Assembly (NCBI GenBank): GCA_021851405.1
Contig: JAJZDW010000021.1
Span: 1 to 64,000 of the forward strand
DNA: 64,000 bases
Source of the DNA: Pseudomonadota bacterium
GTDB lineage: Bacteria; Pseudomonadota; Gammaproteobacteria; Steroidobacterales; Steroidobacteraceae
Direction of reading: 5' to 3'
Shown here piece after piece: positions 17,878 to 26,880 of the stretch (position 1 is the first letter of the stretch; the number at the start of each line of letters is the position of its first letter). Both the position numbers and the translations under genes were made by a program. The notes below the pieces were generated by a model. It was not told where the DNA came from and searched no databases. It saw only the letters and a program-made list of their open reading frames with translations.

Positions 17878-18369
17878 ATGAGCGCGACGGATGCGCAGCC
17901 CCAGGCGGGGGTGCTGGCGCGCGTGGACGGCTACGTCCTCTCGGACGATCCGGCCCGTCTCGATTTCGACGCGGTGCACGCGTACCTGTGCCGTTCCTAC
18001 TGGGCGAAGAACATCCCCGTGGAGATTGTCCGGCGCGCCCTGCAGGCCTCGTTGTGCATCGGACTCTACGCCCCGGATGGCGCCCAGGTGGGGCTGTGCC
18101 GGCTGATCAGCGATTACACGACCTTTTGCTACGTCTCGGACGTTTACGTCCTCGAGCCGCACCGCGGCCGCGGTCTGTCCAAGGCGATGATGCGCGCGGC
18201 GCTCGAGCATCCGCGACTGCAGGGATTGCGGCGCTGGTCGCTGGTGACGCACGATGCGCATAACCTCTATGAGCAGTTCGGCTTCCGTTCGGTGGCCCAT
18301 CCGGAGCGGCACATGGAGCGGCTCGATCCGGACATCTACCTGCGCGGCACGCCGACCGCGGCGGAATGA
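17878..18369 (+). CDS. GNAT-family N-acetyltransferase
   Basis: About 163 residues from ATG 17878, with TGAGGT upstream. The acetyl-CoA-binding motif A is seen as VSDVYVLEPHRGRGLSKAMMRAAL (R/QxxGxG/A loop) followed by SLVTHDAHNLYEQFGFRS, where the LYEQFGF segment is the usual GNAT motif B. The full domain fits the family length. It is probably cotranscribed with the cupin gene upstream and is followed by a MarR regulator. The acceptor molecule is unknown. Confidence 0.87.
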   Translation: MSATDAQPQAGVLARVDGYVLSDDPARLDFDAVHAYLCRSYWAKNIPVEIVRRALQASLCIGLYAPDGAQVGLCRLISDYTTFCYVSDVYVLEPHRGRGLSKAMMRAALEHPRLQGLRRWSLVTHDAHNLYEQFGFRSVAHPERHMERLDPDIYLRGTPTAAE

Positions 18370-18444
18370 TCATGAGCAGCGCGCCGCCGGGTCTGCGGTG
18401 CGCTCGAGGCGGTCCCGTGCCCATCGAGCAGAGCGGAGTGTCCC

Positions 18445-18900
18445 ATGTCCCGTAGCGCAAGCGGATCGGCGCCAGCGCGCTCGGGCGGGCGCGAGTTGTC
18501 GCTCACGGATTACCAGCTGCTGGCCGAGTTTCGCCACGTGCTGGCGCGCTTCCTGGCGTTCAGCGCCACGGCGGCGACGGCGGCCGGTCTGGCGCCGCGC
18601 CAGCACCAGGCGCTGCTCGCCATCAAGGGTGCCTCGGGCGGGGCGCCGATCACCGTCGGGGATCTGGCCGCCCGCCTCGTGATCCGCCACCACAGCGCGG
18701 TCGAGCTAGTCGACCGCATGGTGAGGAGCGGCTATCTGCGCCGGCGCACCGACCCGGGCGACCGCCGGCGCGCGATGCTCGTGCTCACGGCCAATGCCGA
18801 ACGGGCGCTCGCGGGACTCTCCGCGGCGCACCGCGACGAACTGCGCCGCATCGCACCGCTGCTCAGCACGTTGGTCAACCAGCTCGGCGCGCCGCCTTGA
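18445..18900 (+). CDS. MarR-family regulator
   Basis: A 151-residue protein with a winged helix: LSLTDYQLLAEF, RQHQALLAIKGA, ITVGDLAARLVIRHHSAVELVDRMVRSGYLRR (recognition helix) and the wing DPGDRRRAMLVLT. The RRTDPGDRRR basic wing is typical of MarR proteins. It probably regulates itself and neighbours in response to a small aromatic or oxidant. The gene sits between the cupin/GNAT pair and the leftward PNPOx-like gene. Confidence 0.87.
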   Translation: MSRSASGSAPARSGGRELSLTDYQLLAEFRHVLARFLAFSATAATAAGLAPRQHQALLAIKGASGGAPITVGDLAARLVIRHHSAVELVDRMVRSGYLRRRTDPGDRRRAMLVLTANAERALAGLSAAHRDELRRIAPLLSTLVNQLGAPP

Positions 18901-18909
18901 GCGGATCGC

Positions 18910-19566
18910 TCAGCGGGGTCGGCGGTACGGCTGCAGCGAGGGCGGCAGCGCGATGTCCGAGCGCAGCGCCGGATCGGCAATCGGCTGAGCCGCCGTGAGT
19001 GCCAGCGGAACGACTCCGGCCCAACAGCCGAGCGCATGGTCGCGCTCATCGTCTATCGGCGGACCGGTGCGGATCTTGGCCGAGGCCTCATCGATCGGCA
19101 GTCGCAACAGGGCTGTGGCTCGGGCCTCCAGGTCATCTGCGGGGCGCACCTCGCGGCTGCGGCCCGGGGCGACGTGCTCGACGAGTGCGTCGAACGCCTG
19201 ACGCTTCTCCTGCAGTTCGGTCACTTCCTGGGCGCGGCCGAGGAGCACCACGGAGCGGTAGTTCATGGAGTGGTGAAACGCCGAGCGGGCGAGAACCAGG
19301 CCATCGAGCAGAGTCACCGTGATGCACACCGGGGCCCCCTGGCGCAGCGTGCGCAGCATGCGGCTGCCGACCGACCCGTGCACGTAGAGATGGTCCTCGA
19401 TGCGCACGTGGACCGTCGGGAGCACGTAGGGCTGACCGTCGACTTCAAAGCCGATGTGGCAGATCAGGGCCTCGTCGAGGATGGCGTGGACGGTTGCTCG
19501 GTCGAAAGACCCTCGATCGGGCCGGCGTACCAGGCGGGTTCGGGGGGTGACGGTCAGGGTGCTCAT
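18910..19566 (-). CDS. Pyridoxamine-5'-phosphate-oxidase-fold protein
   Basis: About 218 residues from ATG 19566. It has an FMN-binding split-barrel pattern: HAILDEALICHIGFEVDGQPYVLPTVHVRIEDHLYVHGSVGSRMLR and VCITVTLLDGLVLARSAFHHSMNYRSVVLLGRAQEV, the layout of the NimA/PNPOx-like flavin proteins often found beside MocR regulators. Residues 150-200 add a helical tail common to this branch. It faces the PdxR-like gene across about 100-175 bases and is likely its target. Whether it makes PLP or reduces another flavin substrate cannot be told. Confidence 0.82.
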   Translation of the reverse strand: MSTLTVTPRTRLVRRPDRGSFDRATVHAILDEALICHIGFEVDGQPYVLPTVHVRIEDHLYVHGSVGSRMLRTLRQGAPVCITVTLLDGLVLARSAFHHSMNYRSVVLLGRAQEVTELQEKRQAFDALVEHVAPGRSREVRPADDLEARATALLRLPIDEASAKIRTGPPIDDERDHALGCWAGVVPLALTAAQPIADPALRSDIALPPSLQPYRRPR

Positions 19567-19605
19567 CGGCGCTCCTGCGGGCTGTCGGGACGGACAGGGT
19601 GGCCG

Positions 19606-19653
19606 TAGAATGGTCTGTCGCGAAGGGCCAGTTATCTGGAAATAAGTAGACCA
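19606..19653. promoter_or_regulatory. Candidate MocR/PdxR operator and promoter
   Basis: Between the PNPOx-like gene and the PdxR-like gene lie TGGTCT (19611-19616) and AGACCA (19648-19653), an inverted pair, and between them the palindrome CCAGTTATCTGG (19628-19639), whose left half CCAGTT recurs at 19651-19656. A TAGAAT -10-like box (19606-19611, plus strand) overlaps. Repeated CCAGT/TGGTCT-type sites between divergent genes are what MocR regulators use. Placement and sequence support an operator; binding is inference. Confidence 0.45.
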
Positions 19654-19740
19654 GTTGCGCGGTGGGAGATCGTCCTCAGCCTGGACGAGGCGGGTGCCGA
19701 GCCGCTGGCGCGACGCATTGCCCGCGCCATCGCCGCGGAG

Positions 19741-21111
19741 GTGCGGCGCGGTCGATTGCGGCCGGGGGCGCGGTTGCCCGGCAGCCGCACGCTGGCGCGC
19801 GAGTTGCGCGTGCATCGCAACACCGTGATTGCCGCCTACGAGCAGCTGGCCGGAGAGGGCTGGACTGAGCCGCAACAGGCCCGCGGGACGTTCGTTGCGC
19901 ATTCGGTGCCGCGCCCGCCGCAGCGACCGCGGCGCAACGGCCCGAGCCCGGTCGGCAGCGCGGGGTCGGCCGGGTTCGAGGTGCGCGGAGCGGACGGGCG
20001 AAGCGCCGGGACGCCGCAGGGGGGGCTGCGACCCTTGAGCGAGGGCGCGCCGGACGTGAGACTCGCGCCGGTGGGCGAGCTTACGCGCGCGTATCGGCGG
20101 GTGCTGCGCCACGGCGCACCGGACCTGCTCGCCTACGGTCATCCGCAAGGCCATCCGCGGTTGCGCGCCGCGCTGGCCGAGCTGCTGCGCTCGCGGCGCG
20201 CCATTGCGGCCGATGCCGAGCACCTCGTGGTGACCTCCGGCAGCCAGATGGCGCTGGAGCTGGCGGCCCGCGCGCTGCTGCAGCCCGGCGATACCGTGGC
20301 GGTCGAGGCGCTCGGCTACCGGCCCGCGTGGCGGGTGTTCCGCCAGCACGGGGCGGCGCTCGCGGCGGTGCCGCTCGATGCTGGGGGCCTGGACGTCGCC
20401 GCTCTCGAGGCCCTCGCCGAACGCACGGCGCTGCGCGCCGTCTACGTCACCCCGCATCATCAGTACCCGACCACCGTGACCCTCAGTGCGCCGCGGCGCA
20501 TGGCACTGCTCGAGCTCGCCCGCCGCAAGCGGTTCGCGATCATCGAGGATGATTACGATCACGAGTTTCACTACGAGGGACGGCCGGTCCTGCCCATCGC
20601 GAGCGCCGATCGCGCCGGAGTGGTGCTGTACGTCGGGACGCTGGCGAAGGTGCTCGCTCCGGGGGTGCGCCTGGGCTACCTGCTGGCGCCGCCGCCACTG
20701 CCGCCGATCCTGACCGCGCTGCGTACCGGCATCGACCGCCAGGGCGATCACGCCGTGGAGTGCGCGGTTGCGGATTTGCTGGAGCGCGGAGAGCTGCAGC
20801 GGCACGTGCAGCGCGCCCGGCGCACCTATCGGGCGCGGCGCGACCACGGCGTGAGTGTGCTGAAGCGTGAGCTGAGAGGATCGATCTCCTTCACCCCTCC
20901 CTCGGGCGGCATGACACTCTGGGCTGAGGCTGCCGTGGGCATCGACGTGGAGGCCTGGGCGCAGCGCCTGCAGGGGCGGGGCTGGCAGGTGCTCACCGGC
21001 CGACACTATGCCTATGACGAGGCGGTGCGGCCGAACTTGCGTCTGGCGTTCGCGTCCTACGAGGAGCAGGAGTTTGCCGAGGCCATCGGCCAGTTGCGCG
21101 CCGCGCTGTGA
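19741..21111 (+). CDS. pdxR: MocR/PdxR-type regulator (GntR winged helix fused to aminotransferase fold)
   Basis: The N-terminal GntR winged helix reads GARLPGSRTLARELRVHRNTVIAAYEQLAGEGW. A linker follows, then a class I aminotransferase-like domain (about residues 100-450) with the PLP lysine in YVGTLAKVLAPGVRLGYL and the IIEDDYDHEF and PHHQYPT motifs. MocR proteins use PLP as an effector. Homology extends upstream of GTG 19741 to about 19660 (WEIVLSLDEAGAEPLARRIA in frame), but no ATG, GTG or TTG exists in frame between the stop near 19606 and 19741. The true start is therefore uncertain: a rare codon, or a small sequence error. The divergent PNPOx-like gene is the likely target. Confidence 0.85.
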   Translation: MRRGRLRPGARLPGSRTLARELRVHRNTVIAAYEQLAGEGWTEPQQARGTFVAHSVPRPPQRPRRNGPSPVGSAGSAGFEVRGADGRSAGTPQGGLRPLSEGAPDVRLAPVGELTRAYRRVLRHGAPDLLAYGHPQGHPRLRAALAELLRSRRAIAADAEHLVVTSGSQMALELAARALLQPGDTVAVEALGYRPAWRVFRQHGAALAAVPLDAGGLDVAALEALAERTALRAVYVTPHHQYPTTVTLSAPRRMALLELARRKRFAIIEDDYDHEFHYEGRPVLPIASADRAGVVLYVGTLAKVLAPGVRLGYLLAPPPLPPILTALRTGIDRQGDHAVECAVADLLERGELQRHVQRARRTYRARRDHGVSVLKRELRGSISFTPPSGGMTLWAEAAVGIDVEAWAQRLQGRGWQVLTGRHYAYDEAVRPNLRLAFASYEEQEFAEAIGQLRAAL

Positions 21112-21188
21112 GGCCGAGCAGCGCAGGCCGGCATTCCGTGGCACAGTTCCTGGAGCGTCCCGCGGCCCTGGCGTATTAAAGAGCGACC

Positions 21189-21350
21189 ATGCGCGGAATG
21201 TTTTCCTTCATCGGCACGACCGTGCTCGGCTCCGTGGGCTGGGCCATAGGTGCCTACGTGGGCATGGGAACGGCCATTGTCCTCAGCTGCGTCGGCAGCG
21301 GCTTCGGGATGTACTGGGGACGCAAACTCTTCGACCACTGGCTCGGCTGA
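21189..21350 (+). CDS. Small two-helix membrane protein (53 aa)
   Basis: An ATG at 21189 opens a 53-codon frame ending TGA at 21350. The product is hydrophobic throughout (FSFIGTTVLGSVGWAIGAYVG, then a helix ending FGMYWGRKLFDHWLG), with Gly-rich helix contacts typical of small inner-membrane proteins. A TATTAA -10-like box sits ten bases before the start, which would give a very short leader. Its function is unknown. The ECF sigma gene follows 77 bases later but need not be linked. Confidence 0.6.
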   Translation: MRGMFSFIGTTVLGSVGWAIGAYVGMGTAIVLSCVGSGFGMYWGRKLFDHWLG

Positions 21351-21427
21351 AGCGCGCGGCCGGCGATTGATTTACCGCCGCGCCCCCCTCTAATAGCATC
21401 ATCGCAACCCGTCGCGGGCCCAGGCTG

Positions 21428-22033
21428 ATGCACGAAGAGGATCGAAAACTCGTCAGTCGATTGATGTCGCGGGACACCGCGGCATTCAACGAGTTCTTCG
21501 CGGATTATTTCCCCCGCCTGTTCCGCTTCACGCTGCGGCGCGTCAATGACGACCCGGAGGCGGCGCGCGACATCGTGCAGGCGGCGCTCACGCGCGGCGT
21601 GCGGCGCCTGGAGACGTACCGCGGCGAGGCGAGCCTGTTCACCTGGTTGTGCCAGATCACCCGTCGTGAGCTGTCCGATCACCTGAGCCGATTGCGGCGC
21701 GAGCAGACCTACGTCCACCGGCTGGTCGAGCTCGAGGACGATCCGCACAGCCGCGCCATCCTCGAGTCGATTCCGGCCGATGCGTCCGGCGAGCCGGACG
21801 CCGTGGCGCACCGGGACGATCTGGCCGCGCGCGTGCATGCGGCGCTCGATTACCTGCCCAGCCATTACGCCCGGGTGCTGGAGCTGAAATACCTAGAAGA
21901 TCTGTCGATGGAAGCCATCGCGACGCGGCTCGGTGTCAGCGTCATCGCCGTACAATCTCTGCTCGCCCGCGCTCGGCAGGCGTTCCGGGATGTGGGCAGC
22001 ACGCTGTTGCCGAGTGCCGGGGGAGCACAATGA
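21428..22033 (+). CDS. ECF-type RNA polymerase sigma factor
   Basis: A 201-residue sigma-70 family factor. Region 2 is FNEFFADYFPRLFRFTLRRVNDDPEAARDIVQAALTRGVRRLETYRGEASLFTWLCQITRREL in the usual positions, and region 4 is LPSHYARVLELKYLEDLSMEAIATRLGVSVIAVQSLLARARQAF. The four bases ATGA are shared with the next gene, a FecR-like protein, so the two are translationally coupled. With the TonB receptor that follows, this is a cell-surface signalling set, in which the FecR protein controls the sigma factor. Confidence 0.92.
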   Translation: MHEEDRKLVSRLMSRDTAAFNEFFADYFPRLFRFTLRRVNDDPEAARDIVQAALTRGVRRLETYRGEASLFTWLCQITRRELSDHLSRLRREQTYVHRLVELEDDPHSRAILESIPADASGEPDAVAHRDDLAARVHAALDYLPSHYARVLELKYLEDLSMEAIATRLGVSVIAVQSLLARARQAFRDVGSTLLPSAGGAQ

Positions 22034-23049
22034 CGAGTGAGCGAGACCCGCGAACGCAAGGGCACGATCAGATTGCCCGCCTGATCGCCGAGGCCGGTCC
22101 GCGGCCAGCGCCCGCGGCGCCCCTCGAGCAGCAGGTGCGCACCGCGGTCGAACAGGCTTGGCAGCAGGCCACCGCGCAGCGCCGTCTGCGCCGGGGCGCC
22201 CGCTGGGTCGCTGCGGCGGCCGGTCTGGCAGCGCTGACCGCCGGACTGCTCTGGGTGAGTCTGCACCGGCGCGCACTGCCGAGGGCGGCCGACGCCACGC
22301 TGGTGGCGGTGCGCGGTGACGTGACGGTGCGGGCGCGGCACGAACAGCGTCTGATCGCCGCGGGCACCCATCTGCCGGCCGGGACCACCGTGCAGACCAC
22401 GAGCAACGGTTTCGTGCTGATGAGCGTGGCGGCAGATTCGATGCGCCTCGGCCCCGACAGCCGCCTGCGGATCGGTCCGGGGGGGCAGGTCCGGCTCACG
22501 GCCGGACGGATTTACGTGGAAACGAGCGAACCGGCCCGCGGCGCGCCACCGTTGATCGTCAAGACGCCCTTCGGCCGAGTCTCGCACCTGGGTACGCAGT
22601 TCCAGGTGCAGGTGAACTCCGCATCGATGGCCGTCAGCGTGCGCAGCGGTCAGGTGCGGGTGAGGGATGCGTCCGGCCAAGAGCAGCATCTGACGACGGG
22701 GCAGGAAGTCGAAGTGCTCCGCGGCGGCCAGGTGCAGCGCAGGGCGGTGAGCCCCTACGGTGCGCAGTGGGCGTGGGTGGATGCGCTGGTGCCGGATCTG
22801 CCGATCGACGGCCGACCGCTCTCGGCGTTTCTCGACTGGTATGCCCATGAGATGGGATTGCGGCTGGTGCTGGTCGGCCCTGGCACGGCGATGGCGGTGC
22901 GCCACACTCGCTTGTCGGGGAGCATCGCGGGGTTGACGCCGAGTCAGGCGTTAGTGGCCGTCATGGCAACGACACGCTTCGAATATGATACGACGGTTCC
23001 CGGTGAACTGCGGATCCGTATGCCCAGCCCCACGAGTCGAGGCAGCTGA
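22030..23049 (+). CDS. FecR-like anti-sigma/signal transducer with STN-like tail
   Basis: A 339-residue single-pass membrane protein. The cytoplasmic N-terminus (about 1-60) would bind the sigma factor and a membrane helix lies near 58-78 (RWVAAAAGLAALTAGLLWVS). The periplasmic FecR beta-domain has TLVAVRGDVTVRARHEQ, GTTVQTTSNGFVLM, VRLTAGRIYVETSEP and KTPFGRVSHLGTQFQV. The last 80 residues (FLDWYAHEMGLRLVLVGP, LSGSIAGLTPSQALVAVMA) resemble the STN signalling fold that also begins the neighbouring receptor. It overlaps the sigma gene by four bases. Confidence 0.88.
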   Translation: MTSERDPRTQGHDQIARLIAEAGPRPAPAAPLEQQVRTAVEQAWQQATAQRRLRRGARWVAAAAGLAALTAGLLWVSLHRRALPRAADATLVAVRGDVTVRARHEQRLIAAGTHLPAGTTVQTTSNGFVLMSVAADSMRLGPDSRLRIGPGGQVRLTAGRIYVETSEPARGAPPLIVKTPFGRVSHLGTQFQVQVNSASMAVSVRSGQVRVRDASGQEQHLTTGQEVEVLRGGQVQRRAVSPYGAQWAWVDALVPDLPIDGRPLSAFLDWYAHEMGLRLVLVGPGTAMAVRHTRLSGSIAGLTPSQALVAVMATTRFEYDTTVPGELRIRMPSPTSRGS

Positions 23050-23068
23050 AGCGAGACGGCGGTACTGA

Positions 23069-25363
23069 TTGCGATGTTCTAGCCCTGTGTGGGCCGCGCT
23101 GCTGATCGCAGCCGGCCCCTGCGCTCTGGCGACGGGCGCACGAGCGGATCATCCCCTGGTCACTCAGGTTCTGCGACGCATCGCGAGAACGGGAATACGT
23201 CTCATCTACAGTTCGCAGGTGGTTGCGCCCGAGCTGCGCGCCCGCCGGGCGGTGCATGGCGCAACCGCGCTCGAGCAGCTACGCTCGCTCCTCGGGCCGC
23301 TCGGGCTCGCGGCCCGCCGCGTTGCCGGCGACACCTATGTCATCGTGCCGGCGCCGGCGCGTCCCGCGGCCCCGCGACCGGTCCGATCGCCGCAACCGCT
23401 GCTCACTCAGGTCGTGGTGCAAACCAGCCGATATCAGACGCGTATCTCCTCCAGTCGCACGGCCCGGCGCGTGGCGCTGGAGAATTCGCCCGAGACGCAC
23501 AACGATGCGGTGCGGGCGTTGCAGGTCATCCCGGGCACCACGGCCGCCGGCTACACCGCGCGCACGCATGTGCGCGGCAGTCGCGATGATGAAGTCCTGT
23601 ATCGCTACGACGGCGTGACGCTGCACGAGCCGTATCACCTGAAGGAACTACAGAGTCTTTTCAGTCCGGTCGATCCGATGGCCGTCGACTCGGTCACCGC
23701 CTGGACCGGGCTCGCCCCCATCAAATACGGCAACGCGATCGGTGGGGTCGTGAGCATGCGGCCGCGGCAGATCGTGCGCCGCACGGTCGATCTGCAGCTG
23801 TCCGAGCAGGGCGCGAGCGCGATGGCCGGCACGCCCTTCGCCGACGGGCGCGGCACGGTGTTCGCCGACCTGCGGCTGCAGAACCAGTTCGCCCCGGTCG
23901 GTTGGATCAACTCCGGCGTCGGTACCCCGACGCTCAATGATCTGATCGTGCACGCGACCTGGCGCGCCAACGCGCGCACCGAACTCGCCGCCGGCGCGCT
24001 CGCGATCGATGATCACCGCAAGTACTTCGGAAGCGAAAGCGCACAGAGCAAGGGCGTCTCGGGCGGGGAGTACTACGCCTGGCTGCGGCTCGATCACCGC
24101 TTCAGCGCCACTCTGGGCAGCACCACGGTGCTCTCCGGGGAACAGTCCCATGAGAACGTCAGCGGCACGGTGGCGGAGCCGAACATCGTGACCGGCTCGT
24201 TGTTCGAGCACAGCTGGCACGCGGTCTACACCCTGCGCCAGGAGTTGCGCGATGCGGCGGCGGCGAACTGGTACTGGCACCTCGGGGCGCAGGTGAGTTG
24301 GGTGCAGCTGGTCGATATCTCGTTCGGCTCGGCGCAATTCTCCGCGCCGTTCTATCCGGATCTGCAGCCGGCGCGCGTGGCCGACGCCAACGAGGCGCTC
24401 GCCGCCCATGCCATCACCTATGCGCTCTACGGATCGGTCCGCTGGCAGGCGTCACCGCGCACGACGGTCGATATCGGCGTGCGCCGCAACGCCCGGCATT
24501 ACATCGGCGGGCCGTCCGACGCGCAATGGAACGTGCGGGCCAACCTGCGCTACCGCCTCGCGCCACGGACCACTGTGCGGCTCGGTTGGGGTCAGGAGAC
24601 CCAGGCGAACGTGCTCGATCCGCACCTCGAGAACGGCCGGTTCGACCCACCGGACGTGCGGCGGGTGACGCAGACGGACTTGAGCCTCGATCACCGCTTT
24701 CGCGAGCGCAGCGCGGTGCGCGCAGAGTTGTATTACAAGAACGAAGGATCCGCCTCCAGTTACACCGCCTACCTGTTCTCGCCGTTCCCGCTGCTGCCGG
24801 AGCTGGCGGTCGATCAGCTGCACATCAGCGCCCAGCGCTCGCGCATGTATGGGGTGGAGCTCAGTTTCGCGACCGATCCGAACCGGGCATTGAGCGGTAC
24901 GATGTCCTACGCCTGGTCGCATGCGCAGGATCGGATCGCAGGGGCGTGGATCCCGCGCGCCTGGGATGAGCCGAATGCGGTCAAGCTCAACGCGCTGTGG
25001 CGTCACGCACCGTTCAGTGTCGCCGCTTCGCTCACCTGGCACAGCGGCTGGCCGTACACCCCGCTGCAGATCTCGGCGATGAGCTGGAGCAATCCGTCGG
25101 CGGTGCAACTCGCATTCGGGCGCTTCGACAGCCAGCGCCTGCAGTCGTTCTTTACACTCGATCTGCGCCTGAGCTGGCAGCACCGCCTCGGTCGCGGCAC
25201 GCTGCAGACGTTTCTCGACATCTACGATGCAACCGACGCGGCCAGTACCTGCTGTTACAACTATACGCTACGCCGCTCCGAATCGGGTCAGTACACGCTG
25301 ATTCAGACGCGTGCACCGTGGTTGCTGTTCACTCCGATCTTGGGCGTGCGCTGGCACTTCTGA
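23069..25363 (+). CDS. TonB-dependent receptor with N-terminal STN domain
   Basis: A 764-residue outer-membrane receptor. After a signal peptide comes an STN domain (about 28-95: IARTGIRLIYSSQVVAPELRAR, GATALEQLRSLLGPLGLAAR, TYVIVPAP), then a plug (about 130-250: PGTTAAGYTARTHVRGSRDDEVLYRYDGV, PIKYGNAIGGVVSM). The barrel ends in an aromatic residue (GVRWHF). The start shown is TTG 23069; GTG 23087 is possible. STN receptors pass a signal to the FecR/sigma pair encoded just upstream. The ligand is unknown: no siderophore or vitamin genes lie nearby. Confidence 0.9.
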   Translation: MRCSSPVWAALLIAAGPCALATGARADHPLVTQVLRRIARTGIRLIYSSQVVAPELRARRAVHGATALEQLRSLLGPLGLAARRVAGDTYVIVPAPARPAAPRPVRSPQPLLTQVVVQTSRYQTRISSSRTARRVALENSPETHNDAVRALQVIPGTTAAGYTARTHVRGSRDDEVLYRYDGVTLHEPYHLKELQSLFSPVDPMAVDSVTAWTGLAPIKYGNAIGGVVSMRPRQIVRRTVDLQLSEQGASAMAGTPFADGRGTVFADLRLQNQFAPVGWINSGVGTPTLNDLIVHATWRANARTELAAGALAIDDHRKYFGSESAQSKGVSGGEYYAWLRLDHRFSATLGSTTVLSGEQSHENVSGTVAEPNIVTGSLFEHSWHAVYTLRQELRDAAAANWYWHLGAQVSWVQLVDISFGSAQFSAPFYPDLQPARVADANEALAAHAITYALYGSVRWQASPRTTVDIGVRRNARHYIGGPSDAQWNVRANLRYRLAPRTTVRLGWGQETQANVLDPHLENGRFDPPDVRRVTQTDLSLDHRFRERSAVRAELYYKNEGSASSYTAYLFSPFPLLPELAVDQLHISAQRSRMYGVELSFATDPNRALSGTMSYAWSHAQDRIAGAWIPRAWDEPNAVKLNALWRHAPFSVAASLTWHSGWPYTPLQISAMSWSNPSAVQLAFGRFDSQRLQSFFTLDLRLSWQHRLGRGTLQTFLDIYDATDAASTCCYNYTLRRSESGQYTLIQTRAPWLLFTPILGVRWHF

Positions 25364-25569
25364 GCTCCCGGCGGCAGCCACCGCACCCGGATCCTTCCGC
25401 GCCGCATCGAGCGAGCCGCAGAGGCGGGCCGTCCCCAATGTGTCACCGCCTGGCGACAGGTGCACGCCTCCCCGATTGATCCGAGCCGCTGCTCCCGTCT
25501 CACGTTCGGAACAGCCGTCTCGGTCGGGCAAATCTCGCCCGGCTCCGCACTTCGACAGGTAGGTGAACC

Positions 25570-26880
25570 GTGGATCAATGCGTGTCAGCCAGGAATCATC
25601 TCGAGCGGCGCTTCAATGCGCAGCGGATTCTCGGCAGCGTGCGCGCCGCTGCGGCGGTGCCGAAGGTGTGCATCTATTCGCATGACACATTCGGGCTTGG
25701 GCATCTGCGCCGCAATCTGGCCATTGCCGATCAGCTGTTGCGCAGCGAGCCGCGTTTCGAGGTCTGGCTGCTCACCGGCTCGCCGGTCATTCGCCAGTGG
25801 ACGCTGCCGCCCGGACTGCACGTGCAGCCGCTGCCCCCGGTGATCAAGACCGGTGCGGACCAATATGCCGCCCGGGCCCCGGGGCAGTTGTTCGGGCTGA
25901 CCAAGGGGTATCGCGAAGCACTGATCATGAAGCTCATCGAGGAGCAGCGCCCCGATGTCCTGCTGGTCGACCATGCGCCGTGCGGCATGAACGGGGAGCT
26001 GCTCTCGACGCTCGCTCTGATCCGCAACGAGCTGCCACAGACGCGCACGGTGCTCGGTCTGCGCGACATCCTCGATGGTCCGGCGACCGTGCAGCGCTTG
26101 TGGGCCGAACAGGACGTGCACGCGCTGATCGAGCACGCTTACGACGATGTGTTCGTATATGGCAGCGAGCGGCTCTTCGATGTCGTTTCGGCCTATGGAC
26201 TGTCGCTCGCCGTGGCGCAGCGCGTGAAGTACTGCGGGTACGTCCTCGGCCGCTCCCGCGCCGAGCAGCTCAGTGCGGTGGCGACGACGGGGGTGTGCTG
26301 GGATGCTGAGCGCGCTGCCGGTCGGCCGGTGGTGTTGGTCACGGCCGGGGGCGGCGGTGATGGCCATTTCCTCATGCACTCGTACTTGCAGGGCCTGTGT
26401 GCAGGGCGTGAGAACGAATTCTTCTCCGTGATTGTCACCGGGCCGCTCATGCCCGCCGATCAGAGCGCGGCGCTGCAGAGCGCGATCACCGGGCGCCGTG
26501 ACGTGCAGATCGTCACCTACACCACCGAGCTGGTGCCGAGCATCGCCGGCGCCGAACTGGTCGTGTCCATGGCCGGATACAACACTAGCGTGGAGCTACT
26601 GGCGGCGCGCAAGAAGGCGATTCTGGTCCCGCGCAGCGTGCCGCGCGAGGAGCAGAAGCTGCGCGCCGGGCTGCTCGCCCGGTTGGGGTTGTGTGAGTGC
26701 GTGCCGGGCGATGAGCGGCTCGCCGCCGCGCTGGCCGAGCAGGTGCCCGCGGCGCTGGCCGCACCGGTCCCGCACGAGCACCTGTGGGGGGCCGTGGATC
26801 TGCAGGGAGCTGAGCGCATCGCGGCGGAACTGACGGGCGGGGCGCGGCGCGCCGCGCCGCGCGTGCAGGGGGCGGCATGA
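25570..26880 (+). CDS. Glycosyltransferase (MurG-like GT-B fold)
   Basis: A 436-residue protein of the predicted glycosyltransferase group typified by VCIYSHDTFGLGHLRRNLAIADQLL at the N-terminus and a C-terminal UDP-sugar site region (LVVSMAGYNTSVELLAARKKAILVPR). The GTG start has AGGTAGGTG upstream. The AAGG.. region VLVTAGGGGDGHFL marks the second Rossmann half. It opens the glycan operon: the next gene starts four bases inside its 3' end (ATGA overlap). The sugar and acceptor are unknown. Confidence 0.82.
   Translation: MDQCVSARNHLERRFNAQRILGSVRAAAAVPKVCIYSHDTFGLGHLRRNLAIADQLLRSEPRFEVWLLTGSPVIRQWTLPPGLHVQPLPPVIKTGADQYAARAPGQLFGLTKGYREALIMKLIEEQRPDVLLVDHAPCGMNGELLSTLALIRNELPQTRTVLGLRDILDGPATVQRLWAEQDVHALIEHAYDDVFVYGSERLFDVVSAYGLSLAVAQRVKYCGYVLGRSRAEQLSAVATTGVCWDAERAAGRPVVLVTAGGGGDGHFLMHSYLQGLCAGRENEFFSVIVTGPLMPADQSAALQSAITGRRDVQIVTYTTELVPSIAGAELVVSMAGYNTSVELLAARKKAILVPRSVPREEQKLRAGLLARLGLCECVPGDERLAAALAEQVPAALAAPVPHEHLWGAVDLQGAERIAAELTGGARRAAPRVQGAA

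Noticed and set aside
18910-21144. Minus-strand frame reading upstream of the PNPOx-like gene through the PdxR-like gene
   Set aside because: Only the part after ATG 19566 matches a family; the rest is antisense to PdxR.
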